Source of the DNA: Hydrangea macrophylla
Lineage: Eukaryota; Streptophyta; Magnoliopsida; Cornales; Hydrangeaceae
Length of the DNA stretch: 64,000 bases
Reading direction: 5' to 3'
NCBI GenBank assembly: GCA_033977485.1
Contig: CM066983.1
Location: forward strand, 61,933,010 to 61,997,009
Part shown: positions 34,844 through 47,922 of the stretch, one piece after another
Layout of the letters: every line of letters begins with the position of its first letter
Numbering within the stretch: position 1 is the stretch's first letter
Position numbers and translations under genes: made by a program
The notes under the pieces: model-generated
The model's input: the letters and a program-made list of their open reading frames with translations, nothing else
Told to the model about the DNA's origin: nothing
Databases searched by the model: none

Positions 34844-35708
34844 TGTAGACACCCCATTTTGTCGGCTATCAGATTTAGGAGACCCATAGCTTGGTGGTTC
34901 ACAATGATCGAAAAAGACTCAAAAGGACTCCTGGAAGTTAATTATATTTCTCAAAATGCTCAAAATGACCAAAATGCCCCTGAAAGCCCGAAAACTCCCA
35001 GATTTGAACCAAATGTTCTGGAAACACGCTATGTCGTAACAAAAGTGATAAAATGAGTTTTTAAGAAAATCGGATGAAATCGTTAGCTTCTAGAGACCCC
35101 CGGAAGTCCCGGAAGTTCCTGGAAAGTCCCTGTTGACCAAGATTTGACCAGGTTTGACCAAAGTTTGACAAAGTTTGACCAAGTTTGACCGAAATCGTCC
35201 GAATTCACCAGAATCATTCTAGATCATGAGAAAAGTATTAAAATGAGTTTTAAAAGAAAATCGAGCGAAAACGTCAGCTCCTGAGAACTCCCAGAAGTTT
35301 CCAGAACTTCCCGGGAATCCCAGGTTTGACCAGTTTGACCAAAATTTGAATTTAAAACCGGGGCACCGTAACATTTTTCAAACATTTTTCATGGATACTA
35401 GAGGTCAATAGCTTTCAATGGTATATCGCACATAATTCCTGGATTTAAAACGAATTTATTTTGAATTTCCGAAGGCGAAAAAGGCGATCAAATCGGCTTT
35501 TATCGCGAATACTGCAAAACTTTTCAAAGTGACCTATCCCCGAACTATTTTTTTATGTAAAGTAGACTCCATTACCTTTCCAGCAGTATATCACAACCTC
35601 AGTTTGGAGTTCATACGCATTTTTTGTGATTTTCGGACGAAATAGGGCCTTTTAGCAAATACCGGAACCTCAGGGGGCCTAAACAGCATTATTTGAACGA
35701 AGGAGGAG

Positions 35709-35900
35709 CACTGCCGCCGCGGCACTGGCCCAGTGCTGCCGCGGCACTCCCCTCCAGAACAGTGCATTTTTGTAATTTTTCTTGGGGGTTCATTTTGATT
35801 AATTGAAAACCAAAACGACGTAGTTTTATGATTTCAGATGTTTGGGACCAATGGAAATACTTCTAAAACCCCAAAACCACCCCAAGTTGGCCTATATAAA
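35709..35900 (+). promoter_or_regulatory. D LTR promoter: GTGCCGCGGCAC-type palindromes and TATATAAA
   Basis: Two adjacent inverted repeats (CACTGCCGCCGCGGCACTGG and CAGTGCTGCCGCGGCACTCC, 35709-35750) lie about 143 bp upstream of TATATAAA (35893-35900). The same motif type recurs at 63884-63946, ahead of the antisense PMD gene of this element. Transcription of the element should start shortly after 35925. Confidence 0.7.
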
Positions 35901-37224
35901 CCCCCCATTGCTCTTCATTTTGGGGGTGTGAAATAAAAGCTTAGGAAAAGTTTGGGAGAGAAAGTTGTAGAGATAAGGTTAGAATAGAGAGAAAAGAAGC
36001 TTCCTTCTTTGATTTTCAAAACAAAAAGTGAGTTCTAAACTTTGTTTTTACTTCATTACTCCCATTTACTTCAACATTCAATACACCCAACCACCATTTT
36101 AGTGAGCATTTAAGAGAGTGGAAGCTTCTTCCATGTCCAATGTCATTACATATGAGTGAAACACCAAACTACAAGTTCTATACATCATGAATATCATCTA
36201 TTGATTGCTATCTATTTACTTGTTTGCTTATATAATGTTCATCTCTTCTCATCTCATTTCTTTTTTTTATTTACTTACTAGTTCATCATCATCTAAATGA
36301 TGACATGAAGTTTGGGGTGAGTGAATCCTTATGGATAGTAGCTCTTGACCTCAAAAACATGTTTGATAGATGATGATCATAGCTTCAATACTTCCAAAGT
36401 ATTCTTGAAGTGTATTGAAGTTATGTTCAAATAAAAATAAATCTCTCCAACAATCTTGGAGGTTCTTGATGATGAGTTTGAGGTTGGCATTTTAAGTGGC
36501 TATAACCTTCATTGAGTGTTGAAAATATGCTTTCAAAACCTCTATTTCAAAACCCTTATTAAAACCTCTCACTTTAATCTCAAGAAAGAAAACTCTAGTT
36601 TTTCCCAAAATCTTCAAAACAGTGAGTCAAAACAGTGAGTGATCTGAGTTCAAAGAATTTTCTAGAGCTCAATACTCAATGTATGGATGCAAGGCCACTT
36701 GGAAAGTCTTCCTAACTCATTAAAGAACACCCATGATTTTTGGCTTGACTTGGAAGTACTTGGAAATGGTCCATTTGGATCCAAACATCCCTTCCAGACA
36801 TTTTGTTTTTGCTGTCACAGCAGCTAGGTCCACTTCCAACCTCTTTTTAAGAAACCTTTTTCCAAAAGGGATGGTCCTAACTTATTTTTCCCTTAAACAT
36901 CAATTTCGTAGGCAACTTTGTGTATAAAATGGGCCTCTAGATCATTCGTTTTCATTTTCTAAGATTTTTCAACATTTCAGTCGATAGTACGGACTCTGTT
37001 TCTGAGTGATCTTTGTTGATCATATGATTTCTCTCAATCTGTGATAGTTATTAAAGATTGGCTTTTTGGGTAGTGTTCTCAACACAATAAGGAAGATATC
37101 CATAAAACATAATGCGTTGAAAACATTCCTAACCCCTCTTTTCAATTTCCAAAAGATCATGTTACTGTTCTGTCCACTATTCACAGCAAGCACATTTTAA
37201 CTTTCATTCTTTGATTTGATGCTT

Positions 37225-37504
37225 ACATGTATTCCATATTAGTTCATATCTTAGGAAGTAGTTCATACTACATTTGTACACATCCCATGTTGATTTCATT
37301 CATCCATTCATACATTTTTTAGACTTCTAAGTCATTCTAGGAATCCATGAACACAAAGCACACTACATGTATTCCATATTAGTTCATATCTTAGGAAGTA
37401 GTTCATACTACATTTGTACACATCCCATGTTGATTTCATTCATCCATTCATACACTTTTTAGACTTCTAAGTCATTCTAGGAATCCATGAACACAAAGCA
37501 CACT
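37225..37504 (+). repeat. 140-bp tandem duplication in the D LTR
   Basis: The block from ACATGTATTCCATATT to AAGCACACT occurs twice in direct succession (37225-37364 and 37365-37504), with almost no difference. The LTRs of A have one copy of the corresponding sequence. It is a recent local duplication. Confidence 0.9.
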
Positions 37505-38261
37505 ACAACCTTGGCACGTTCTAGATACATACATTGCATCCATGCAAAGATTTGGGGTTTTTGTAACTCCTAATCTAAGAAGATTATGAGGAATGATCTT
37601 GATCATACGTTCATGCTTCCCCTCGATCTAATCATCCTTTCTCATCTGTCCCAGGGATTGAGAGATCTTCTCTTCTCAAAGATTAACATGAATCATTCTA
37701 GCTTGCTAAGCGTCCTTATTTTCTTTGATTTCTTTGTTTCAAGAACAATTCATGTCCCCGTAGATTAGGAAAACTTTATTACTTGATATGTGATTAGATG
37801 ATTTTTCCTAGGTTTATTTGTGTGATCTTTCACTTTGTATTGTGTGATATTTGGCTTAGATCTTATGAATGATATCTTATCTTTAGATCTTTCAATTTCA
37901 TGATTCTTATGCAATGTAGTATACTTATCATAAATATTAATTGTCGAACCAAACATAGTAGAAGATGATTATTTGGATGCTAATTGAGGCCCGTCGAAAG
38001 ACGGGGCGAGTTGAGGGTGTTTTAGTCGCGACAAAGGCTCCTTCTTCTCTCGTACCAAAACCCCGAACCAAGTTCTTTGGTTATAAAGGGCCGGTGCCCT
38101 ATATCCTTTTGGGTGAGTCAAATTAGGTTTCTTGGTTCCTTAAAGACCAAGTGGCGACTCTGTATCTGTTTTCAACAAACCATTTTCTTTCTTTGATCTA
38201 AATCAAATTTCAAAACAAAAAGCAGCAAGTGGATGAGGTGGAATCCCGCGTGTCCACAATC

Positions 38262-38279
38262 TGGTGACTCTGCTGGGGA
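38262..38279 (+). other. Primer binding site of element D
   Basis: TGGTGACTCTGCTGGGGA starts three bases after the LTR end. It differs by one base from that of A. It is probably a tRNA-Arg type site as described for Ogre elements (from memory). Confidence 0.85.
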
Positions 38280-39643
38280 TTTTAATTTTAAAACAAAGTA
38301 ATACAGAGGTTTGACTCATAAGAAGCATCCTTAAAATCATCTTTTTACTGTGTCTGGTTCACCGCATTGCACTTTTGCATTACTCCCCCTCCGACTGTGT
38401 CTGAAACGCAGCACTGACATTGTTCAGGTCTTGCTGTGCCAGGGCACAAGTCACCGTTGATACTGTACATTCCAAGGTATATCAAAAAGAGTAAAAACCT
38501 CCGTACTGTTTCCCTGACGGTATAATATTGGAACTCTCGTCAACGGACCCTCTTTGACTAAACCCAGCCTTTGCATATAGATTCTTGTAGAACCTTTTGT
38601 ATGACTGTTCATTTATCTTTTCAGATAGGACAATGTGATATAACTGCTGTATGCCCTGACGGGATTACCTGCGACATGTAGACGCTTATGTGGCATAGAA
38701 CAAAACCTCTTTCTTATGATCCCCAAGGCAATCACTCACATATGGTCACATTGAGTTGACTTGCCTAGGCACCATGACAAGGATGTCTGCTCCATGCTCA
38801 CAAAGATATACACCGTAAACCTTGTTTGTCAATCCTAAGATATAGGAGTATGAATACCTGTTAAACAGTATGATCACTATCACCACACGTTAACCAGTTT
38901 CTCCCAGAAACCCTGTCCAGATATCCCAAATATAACCGTATTAACCAGTTTCTCCCAGAAACTCTGTCCAGATATCTCAAATATAACCAGTCTCTCCCAA
39001 AAGCTCTGTCCAGATATCTTAAATATAACCCATCTATCCCCGAAACTCTATCTAGATATTCTAGATATGACCAGTTTCTCGCAGAAACTCTGTCCAGATA
39101 TCCCAGACATGACCAACTTCTCCCAGAAACTCTGTCCAAATGTCCCAGATATAACCTATACTAACCAACTTCTCCCATAAACTCTGTCCAAATCAACCAG
39201 AAATGTCCAGTCTCTCCTAGAAGCCTGCATAAAACCTGGAAACCCCTGTTATCCCTTGGTGATCATACTAAAAAGCAAAGTTGGCACACTCTATATGGTT
39301 AGGACCTTATTTGCTTAACTGCTATAAGGTTTGGAGCATCATATAGATTAGGGCACACTCTATATGGTTTGGAGCATCATATAGATTAGGGCTTAAATCC
39401 GCATGCTTGTCTCATTTGCATACACCATTCCTATCAATCTGTACGCACTGTCTCGTGCCAGTACACGTTTGTTAATATCGCCGTCATTGTCTGTCTAAAG
39501 TCATCACTGTCAAGATCTGACCTAGTCCTCTCAAAATCTGTCAGGTCAGTATAGATTCCCAAGGTTAGCGGCCAGGATCCTCGTCGTGGGTCAGGAGTTC
39601 AGATAATCGTTTGGTCAGAATCAGCCCGACAGCCTACTTCAAT
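38280..39643 (+). other. Element D 5' leader with 42-bp repeats and conserved blocks
   Basis: No gene. 38884-39215 is a repeat of about 42 bp (units TTTCTCCCAGAAACTCTGTCC; one longer unit). Two blocks are conserved with A and E: CCTTTGCATATAGATTC at 38569-38585 and TATGCCCTGACGGGATTACC at 38651-38670. The latter contains a small inverted repeat (CCC TGAC GGG). Conservation in gag-only relatives makes these candidates for packaging or dimerisation signals. Confidence 0.7.
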
Positions 39644-41032
39644 ATGAATCGAGAAGAGTTAGAAAACAAGGTTACCGAGTTGGGAGCAACTATAAGCCAA
39701 CAGTCTGACAGCCTAGCCCAAGTTCTGAAGTTCATAGAAGAATTGAAGCAGCAGCGGCCACAACCTCCACCTGGGTTTCCACCACCGGGGTTTGAACCAC
39801 CCCTACATGAGAACAACGGGTAAGAAGATTGGCTTCAAGGGGTTCCACCATTTGCATATGAGAAGAAGCTCCAAGAGAAAATGGATAAGGTTGACAAGCT
39901 GGAAAGCGTGCTGAGGAAAAGCAAAGGGATCGATGATTACATGCTAGACCTGGAAGGTCTCTTTGAGCCTGTTAAGCTAAAACTGCCGGAGAACTTCAAA
40001 ATGCCCGCCGTCGACCGTTTCGATGGAACTGGGAATCCGAAAAGTCATGTGAAGCTATGTATGAGTATCTTCTAGTCCATGGGTTGTACCCACGAGCACA
40101 TAGCGATGTTTTTCCAACAAACTCTTGCAAAGTCTGCACTATCATGGTTCCTAACCTAGGAAGCCTCCAAAACCCAGGCATGGTAAGACATTGTTCGAGT
40201 CTTTGTCGATCATTACTCCTACAATCAAGAGCTGGATGTCACTGTCAGCGATTTGGAAACAACCCGATAGAATAACAATGAATCCTTTGCTGCATTTCTG
40301 AGTAGATGGAGGAATAAGGTAGCCCAAATGACCCACCGGCCGATTGATAAGGAACAAGTGAGAATGCTAATCCAAAATCTGCAACCGCTCTACCATGAGA
40401 AATTGTTCTACCAGTCCATCTCCACCTTTGAGGAGCTGTTTGAAGTTGGGACTCGAATTGAAGACGCTATCAGGGAAGGGAAGATCAAAAAGGAAGAGTC
40501 CCTGAGTAAGTCAAGAAAGCCCAACTACTCCCGGAATCCCCCGGATGTCAATGCCCTTAGTAACCAACCTATGGCGTACCCTCCTAGGCCACACCAACCC
40601 TCCAACCAGGCAAATTCCTCCAATCGCCCTTTCCAAAAAAAACCCCCTCACAACCTCGCCAAGTTAGAAATCTCTCTCTCCTCAGCCTTAGACCGCCTCC
40701 TCAAAAAGGTCCATCTCCAACTACTCCAGCCTCGGAATACCCCGCCCCCGCCTAACTGCGATATGTCCAAACGATGTACCTACCACCAAGCCCCTGACCA
40801 TAACACCGATGATTGCATGCGCCTCCGTCATGATATTCAGGACCTCATTGACCAGAATATCATTGAGCCGCCTCCAAAGCAGCCCCACATCACTCAAAAT
40901 CCCCTACCAAACCACCAAAATGTCAACCTCATCGAGTCCAACCCTGTATCCTTCAACCCTACTACCTATATCAACCCCCTAGGACAACCTTACCCCTCAT
41001 TGATATCCCGGACTCTACGGGAATTCATCTGA
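39644..41032 (+). pseudogene. Element D gag (Tat type)
   Basis: Starts at MNREELENKV (39644). Coiled coil LAQVLKFIEELKQQ is followed by a Pro-rich linker, then YMLDLEGLFEPVKLKLPENF, the capsid core with FVDHYSYNQELDV and FAAFLSRWRNKV, and EQVRMLIQNLQPLYHEKLFY. A variant zinc motif CTYHQAPDHNTDDC is followed by HDIQDLIDQ. The whole stretch is in one frame with in-frame stops at 39821 (TAA), 40073 (TAG), 40157 (TAG), 40184 (TAA) and 40268 (TAG). A frameshift near 41020 leads to protease. The same domain order in A and E shows that they are relatives. Confidence 0.9.
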
Positions 41033-42951
41033 TTGAAGAGGAGAATGACGAGTGGCAACAATAGCTAGACGATGAGCAAGACTTGTTCTTTCTGGAAGAG
41101 CATGATCTAGGGGTGGTAGACCTCAAATGGTACGATCCCAACAACGAGAGCGATGCTTCTATCTGGAGCGAGTCGGAAAAGCCATTTGTGGGAACAGATT
41201 GTGACTGGTTCAAAGAAGATGAGACCATAGAAGGACCTACCCCCGCTGAGATTGATCACCTGACTAGATCGGGCCATCATTACCAGCCTCTACAGCCTAC
41301 TACTGAAGCTATCGAGAAAGGTCCGATTAAAGACAAGGGAAAGGGAAAAATGGACGAAGTCATCGAGGAAGACAACGAGTTGATTAAGAAGTTAAAGAAA
41401 ACCCAAGCACACCTCTCGATGTGGGATATCATGGTAACATCCTACAAGCATAGGCAAGCTATGTTGAATGCCCTGGTTGGAATAGAGGTCCCCATCGATG
41501 CCACACCGGAGGACATGGTGGCTTTCCTGGGCGCGCTTACCCCTGACCCGATCATTACATTTTCTGATGAAGACCTGCCACCGGAAGGAGCTGCACATAA
41601 CAAATCATTGTACATCACTGTCGGATGTAAGGGACAGCAGGTGCCATTTTGTCTGGTTGATACAGGTTCTGCCTTAAATGTTTGTGCCTTAAGAACTACC
41701 ACCGCCTTGGGGGTCGATGTCCTTGACATCACACCATCTGTGCAATCTGTGAGGGCCTACGATAACACCAAGAGAAATGTGATGGGAACTGTTTCTCTCC
41801 AAATCCGGGTAGGATCTTTGATAAGCACTGAAGTTTTCCAAATTATGGATATATCTGCCTCGTTCAACCTGTTGATTGGGAGGCCTTGGTTGCATGTCAA
41901 GAAAACCGTATCATCCACTGTGCATCAAATGATCAAGTACATTCATGAGAAGGAAGTGAAAATCATTCTCGGTAATAGTTGGGGTAATGAAGCTTTCCCG
42001 AACTACGCTCCCATTTTCGAAATCCAAATACCTGAGCTAGAAGAAGGAGAAATCGGGGGATTCTTCATGGAAGAAGTCCACATGATCAATGACAAAGACA
42101 GGTTCCCCGAGGTCCACTCCGCAGTTGTCAACATTGTCCGCAAAATGAACTACTTCCCCGGAATGGGACTGGGCCGACACTAGCAAGGAATTCATGAGTT
42201 CCCTCAGATCAAAGGGCAACAAGGCACTTTTGGGTTGGGATATAAGCCCACTGAAGAAGACATAGAGCTACAGAGGCCATGGAAGAAAAGGGTAAAGGGT
42301 CTCCCACCAAACCGCAAAACCTTGAATGGACAATTCATCAAAGAAGGGGATGATTTTCGCTACTTTGGATTCCCCGAACCCTGGATCCATCAAACCACTG
42401 GGAAAAGGCACCCCAGGTTTGAAATCTTCGCTGACTGCGAAAGGCCCCCATACCAAGATCGGTCCTATCCCAAAGAAGTTGAGAAGACCCCGGAGGAAGA
42501 CTGGTTGAAATACCTAGACACTAAAGGCATCGAGAAAATGTGGGAGGAATCCGCTGAGAAGAAGGAAGGAAAGAGGGCTAAGAGCCAAGATGATCAGATC
42601 AAGCCAACTGAGGAGGGTCTGAGCAACCAGGCTGTAGAGTCATCTGTCCGTGTCTCCCTGTCTCCTGTTCCCCCAGAGTCTGTACTGCCAATTATCAAGT
42701 CTGTACTAGAGTCGGCTGCTATAAGCCCACCACTGTCCAATGTAATCACTTCACCTGTCATGAATGAAATGAAAGATGATTCTGCTTACTCCTCTGTGTC
42801 TAATACTTATGAATGCATAGATCCTCCCGAGGATCTTCCAATCGAACTTAAGCAACTAATTGAAAAACCACCTGCTTACGAAATAATCGAAGATACTTTA
42901 TCGGTTAACCTAGGTGAAACAGATAATCCACAAATTGTGCAAATTGGCTAA
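41033..42951 (+). pseudogene. Element D protease and linker
   Basis: After a TAG at 41062 the frame is open to 42180. The aspartic protease motif LVDTGSALNVC is at about 41654-41686, followed by LLIGRPWLH, the usual second conserved block of Gypsy proteases. A glycine-rich YFPGMGLGRH (about 42150-42180) resembles a G-patch and continues past TAG 42181-42183 as GFGLGY-like sequence. Then comes an acidic linker of about 230 codons to TAA 42949-42951. The protease core looks intact; stops prevent a full polyprotein. Confidence 0.88.
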
Positions 42952-43630
42952 ACTCTTAATAAAGAAGAAAAAGAAAAATTAACCCTCTTGTTAAAAGAAT
43001 TCAAAGATGTTTTTGCTTGGTCTTACGAGGACATGCCTGGGGTCGATCCCGATATTGTCCAACATCATATTCCCCTCCTCCCCAATTCTAAACTTGTCAA
43101 GCAGAAACTAAGGCGCATGAGGCCGGAATGGGCACTCAAGGTTAAAGAAGAAGTAGAGAAATAGTTCTAGGCGGGGTTCATCATTGTCACCGAATATCCA
43201 GAATGGATTGCCAATATCGTGCCAGTCCCGAAGAAGGATGGAAAAGTTCGTGTGTGCGTTGACTTCCGTGATCTAAACTAGGCTAGTCCCAAGGATGACT
43301 TCCCGCTTCCTCATATTGATGTTTTGGTAGATAACACCGCAGGACATGAGCTACTGTCGTTCATGGATGGTTTCTCAGGGTATAATCAGATTCTAATGGC
43401 GCCAGAAGATCGGGAAAAAATGACGTTCACCACCCCTTGGGGAACCTACTGTTATAGAGTAATGCCTTTCGGACTAAAGAATGTTGGGGCAATCTACCAA
43501 AGAGCCGCCACCACTCTGCTGCACGACATGATTCACAAGGAAGTAGAAGTGTACGTAGATGACATGATCGTGAAGTCCAAGGATAGAGAAGGACACCTGG
43601 TAGCACTGGAAAAGTTTTTCGAAAGGTTAC
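42952..43630 (+). pseudogene. Element D reverse transcriptase, first part
   Basis: Begins with FKDVFAWSYEDMPG, the typical Tat RT start. RT blocks follow: VPVPKKDGKVRVCVDFRDLN, SPKDDFPLPHID, FMDGFSGYNQI, FGLKN and the catalytic YVDD at 43552-43563. In-frame stops are at 43162, 43168 and 43279 (all TAG). The gene stops at 43630, where E inserted; it continues in the same frame at 56820. Comparing the two sides identifies GTTAC (43626-43630) as the target duplicated by E. Confidence 0.93.
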
Positions 43631-46580
43631 TGTAGACACCCCAATTTTGACCAATCGCCGAATTTAGGAGAGTGTCACCTCCATAGCCGATGATGACGAG
43701 GACTGGAAGATTCGAAGTGTTCCAAGCTCTTCAGAAAGTTCTCTAAACGCGATAAAATTTCACAGAAAGAAGAAAATACCAGGTATTTAGGAGAATTCTG
43801 GTATAAGGCATGACTTTTGGAAAAAAATCTTCAAAAATAATTTGCTTTGAAAAGAAGGAAGACCTAAAGAGGGAATCTTAGCTAAAAACGGCACACGGCA
43901 GATTGCCGCGACACTCACTGAGTGCCGCACGGCAGTCATAGAGTGCCGGGCCGGCATTCACCAAGTGCCGCCAACAATTTCTGACTGCCGTTCACTTTTA
44001 AAGTCTGTATTTTACAGAGCAATACGTATGCGTATGCGAATAAGAACAAAAAAATGATAAAGTAAGACTGACAAAAACGCGGCAATCCATTAATTGCCGC
44101 GGCATTTGATGAATGCCGCGCGGCAGTCACGTAGTGCCGCGACGGCTGTCATGAACTGCCGCGGCGGTATTCACGGACTGCCGTGACAGTTTCTGGACTG
44201 CCGCGCTGGGCAGCAGTCTGCCTAATATCATAAAGTACACATTGTACCACCAAATGAGAGAATTACACCTATTTTTTGCTCCGAAATTCACCAAAAATGC
44301 CTGGTAATTTTGCCTATAAAAGAGAAGGGATCTTTCTTGGAAGAGGAGAGGAGAATACAACAAGAGCTACCCACTATATACAACATCCATCACTTCACCA
44401 ACATTTTTTTTTTAGAGAAAAGAGAGTTGAGAGAACTAGAAGAGCTTGGATGATCATCAAAGAAAAGAAAACTTTGAGGATAATTTGGAGGTGATCCTCT
44501 AACCATAGATTATTTATATACTCTCTTCTTCTTTTGGATCTCTAATCTTAAAACCTCTTGCTATTCTCTTTATTTGTCAAGTAAGCTTAGGAGTTTTTAT
44601 TTCCAATTCTTCCTTCTATTCCCTTGTTTATTTTCTTCTCTTGAGGGCCTTGGAGATCTTCAATATCTTTCTTGATCTCTTGAGCATGATCCTTTGAATC
44701 CTATGTAAGCCTATGCTTTACACGAGAGTCAAAAGTTTGATCATCATTTTATTTCATAAACAAATAAATGGATCCAAGTCCATACTCATGACTTGGGTCC
44801 TCTAAGCTTGAGTTTTCATGGAGTCTCCTTATATTCCTTGAAAACTCATGAGTTTTAGTCATGTCTTCACCTCCAATGGCCATCAAATGGTAGGAGGAAG
44901 TGGTTTTGAGTCCAAGCCCATCTCAATTGTTTAGCTTCTTTCTCTTGAGATTTCATGAAGTCAACTCATACTTCATTTGAAATCTACAAATATGAAGGTC
45001 TTTAGCCTCCAATGACCATCAAATGGTAGGAGAAGTTGTTTAGTTTAAGTCCAACTTCATGGTTTAATAGTTGGGGTTAACAAATAAAGTTGAACTTGAC
45101 CAATAGAAACAGTGAGTTCACAAACTGTTTTTGATCAAAGATTTTTAGTTCGAAATCTAACCGTTGCAATCAAGTGAAACCAACAGGAAAGTGTCAATAA
45201 CACAATATCCCACCACTGTAATTTTTGTTTTAAGGTGGTTTTATGTTTAAAATGGTTTGGTCATGAGTTCTTGGGAAGTAACAACAATCTGCCCAGAATT
45301 TCAGCACAACAACACTCTTTTGAAATAAATAAATCGAGGTTTTCATAAAGTGTTTGTAACCCAAAATAATTTTTTCCAAGTAGATCAATGTGTTAGGAAG
45401 TCACCCTAAAAAGAACAAACCAATTTTGATTTTTTTACTATTTTTAAAAAATTGTACAAGAATTCTGGAAGGGAGGTTGTAAAATGCTGAGTGATATCTA
45501 GTGTTTTCCATATTCCCGGAGATCTAACCGTTCAAACCTCGATTAGTTTTTTGGGATAGAACCTAGACTCACAGAGGCATAACATATCCAAAAATCATTA
45601 AGATCCAATAATTGGAAGTATTTTATTCCTATTTTTGACCGTCTGATCTGCTCTCTGTAATTCATCAAAACTGCTACTATTTTTGTCCAATCTTGTTTGT
45701 TTCAACTCAAATAGTCTCCTAAATGTCTTAGGACCCAAATCATGTTTTGAGTAATGATAATTTAGTTTTAATCCAGAGGCTAAGTGATCCAAATTAGTGA
45801 ATAAATTCATATCTCATTCTTGTTCATATTCTTGTATCCATTCATACATGTTAATATTCGTAAGTAGGACTTATCTCTTGTCTAAGTTGTATCTAATTAA
45901 ACATGACTTAGGATTAATTATTCTTGATGTTATCTTGTCTAAGGCATGTGTACTAACCTTTGTTTTGTAGCGCATTTGAGGTACAATTTCCCAACCCCTC
46001 TCTAGTTTATTGCATTCTTTGATTTTTTTGACTTAATGCGTGACACCTTAGAATTAGGCTTTTGCCTTATGTGTATATGTGATTAGAAACTCTTTTTAGA
46101 GTTTTTCTTTGTTTGCATGCATTGCATGTTTAATATCGCTGATGGATCTCGGGTGAGTTCACTTGTTCTCTATTGCATATCATACCGCTTGCTACCTGAA
46201 TTACGTGGCTTTTGAATGATATTTTGTCAATTGCAATTTTACACCCCTTTAGACATGCTTTTGTAATGTATATTATACGTACGTATTAATTGAGGGCACA
46301 TTGAAATTAATAATTCGATTAAAAGGATGTTGAGTAGAGGCCTATCGCAAGATAGGATGAGAGAGGGTGTTTTAGTCCGACGGGCTCCTTCCTCTCTCAT
46401 TCCATAATCCCCGAACCTAGTTAATCTTTGGTTTCGTAAACGACCAGTTTCCTTTCAAAATGGTTTCTTAATTTTTTTCTTTTAAAAAATTAAGTGGCGA
46501 CTCTTTCGTTTTGATTTTGAAATTTGGAAAAAAGATTTTAAATAAGAAAAGCTGTGGGTAAGAAAACTGCGGTATCCACA
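43631..46580 (+). repeat. 5' LTR of element E (2950 bp)
   Basis: TGTAGACACCCCAATTTTG to GGTATCCACA. The GC-palindrome array is at about 43891-44215 and the TATA box TATAAAAG at 44315-44322. Near the end is the GAGAGGGTGTTTTAGTC... GGGCTCCTTCC block shared with A and D. It is nearly the same as 53924-56819. Confidence 0.95.
43891..44322 (+). promoter_or_regulatory. E LTR promoter: GC-palindrome array upstream of TATAAAAG
   Basis: A dense set of GGCAxx...xxTGCCG inverted repeats, e.g. GAGTGCCGGGCCGGCATTC (about 43940), AATTGCCGCGGCATTTG (about 44092) and GAACTGCCGCGGCGGTATTC (about 44154). It ends about 100 bp before TATAAAAG (44315-44322). The 3' LTR copy (54180-54465, TATA 54567-54574) has lost about 40 bp of the array. 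The region is strongly GC- and CpG-rich compared with the rest of the LTR. Confidence 0.75.
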
Positions 46581-46583
46581 ATC

Positions 46584-46601
46584 TGGCGACTTCCCTAGGG
46601 A
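46584..46601 (+). other. Primer binding site of element E
   Basis: TGGCGACTTCCCTAGGGA, three bases after the LTR. It shares the first eight bases with A and D but then differs, so either the priming tRNA differs or the site has decayed. Confidence 0.75.
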
Positions 46602-47922
46602 TCGAACCCAGAATCTCTGGTTTCGCAGACTAGAATTCTGATTTTGGGTTCACTTGAGGATTAGACTTGAAAAATATCCTTTTAATCGAATTAATTAATC
46701 ATTGTGTGCCTGTTGCATTTCACTTGCATGTCCAGCCAGTCGATTGCACGGAACTATGACCTTGGAGGCTCGGGGCAACCCGGTCGGTCAAGTCATCATG
46801 GGACTGTGTGATCACCCTTGATCTCGTACCATGATTTGGTATATGAAGCATCCTATCGGGTGTGTGTCAAGGGTCCCTTATTTGACCAAAACCTAGCCTT
46901 TGCATAATAGTTTCTGTAGAACCTTTCAATCTTAGGAAATCAACTCTTGATTATGATTATGTGCTAGGAAGTTTTGTATGCCCGGAAGGGATTATTTGAG
47001 ATGATGACGATGCTTGCTTGATAAAAGATGTATAATATTTTAATCACCTTTTAGCAATTCCTCCTCATAATCTGTAGCATTTGGAGAACATGTTGAACCC
47101 TGATTATGAGATTATACTTCTTATATCATGTTTAGCTAAGCATCATTGACCTTGTATGTATCCAAATTCATGAAAAGTACGGTGATAATCCGATCATGTG
47201 ATCCTTTGGATTTTTGTAATCTTTATTCCAAAGTTTTCAATTGCTCTTTCAAAAAAAATCTTTGGAGTTCACTTTTGATTAAAGTTTCAAACTAATGTTT
47301 GGGAATTGTTTTTGAAAAAAATTTTCTCAAATGAATTTTTTCTTTTTTAAAAAAAAGCAAAATTTCAATCCAATCACCTTTATTGAGAAATGTTTTCACA
47401 TCATCATTTTTTTTAAAATAAAAGATTCAAAATCCTTGAGAATTATTTTTTGAAAGATCTCATCATTTAAAGAAATATTTTTCAAATGAATTTCAAAAAT
47501 TTTGAATACCAGACCTTTGAAAGGGTAATGAGGATCACAATGAAAAGAGGAATTGATCCACTTGACATGGGTGAAGATTTTATGTGTTTATGTATTATGT
47601 GTTAGGATTAGGATTTTCTTTTCTTTGACATTTAGAGTAGGCACACACACACACACTTGCATTTCATATGTGTGCCATGTGTGCGGTGCATGCATTTAGC
47701 CACATCAAATCATCAAAGCATTGCATACATGTAGCATACGAATCCACAACATCTTTCTTCCAATTAAGATCAAAATAATCCCTCGAAATTCCTTACCTCC
47801 TGAAAATCGATTCTGCATGCGGACCTTTTATGTCGTGAACCTGTAGAAAGAGTGGAACAACCAGATCCCCTAGTGAGGACACTTCTGACCTCTTGGGTTC
47901 GTCTTCTTGATTTTAGGAGAAC
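46602..47922 (+). other. Element E 5' leader
   Basis: No gene seen. Contains leader blocks shared with A and D: CCTAGCCTTTGCATAATAG (46903-46921) and TATGCCCGGAAGGGATTATT (46978-46997). AT-rich A and T runs lie at 47250-47480 and a (CA)n tract at 47642-47656. Confidence 0.7.

Larger units (their letters stand above)
34844..38258 (+). repeat. 5' LTR of element D (3415 bp)
   Basis: From TGTAGACACCCC to GTGTCCACA. GC palindromes are at 35709-35750 and TATATAAA at 35893-35900. Near the 3' end is the block GAGGGTGTTTTAGTC... AAAGGCTCCTTC shared with the LTRs of A and E. It contains a 140-bp direct duplication at 37225-37504. The T-rich, CpG-poor body contrasts with the palindromes. Confidence 0.93.

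Noticed and set aside
38861..39139. 92-codon minus-strand ORF with a repeating YLDRVSGRNW unit
   Set aside because: It is the shadow of the 42-bp leader repeat of element D; the period is a multiple of three, so one frame stays open by chance.
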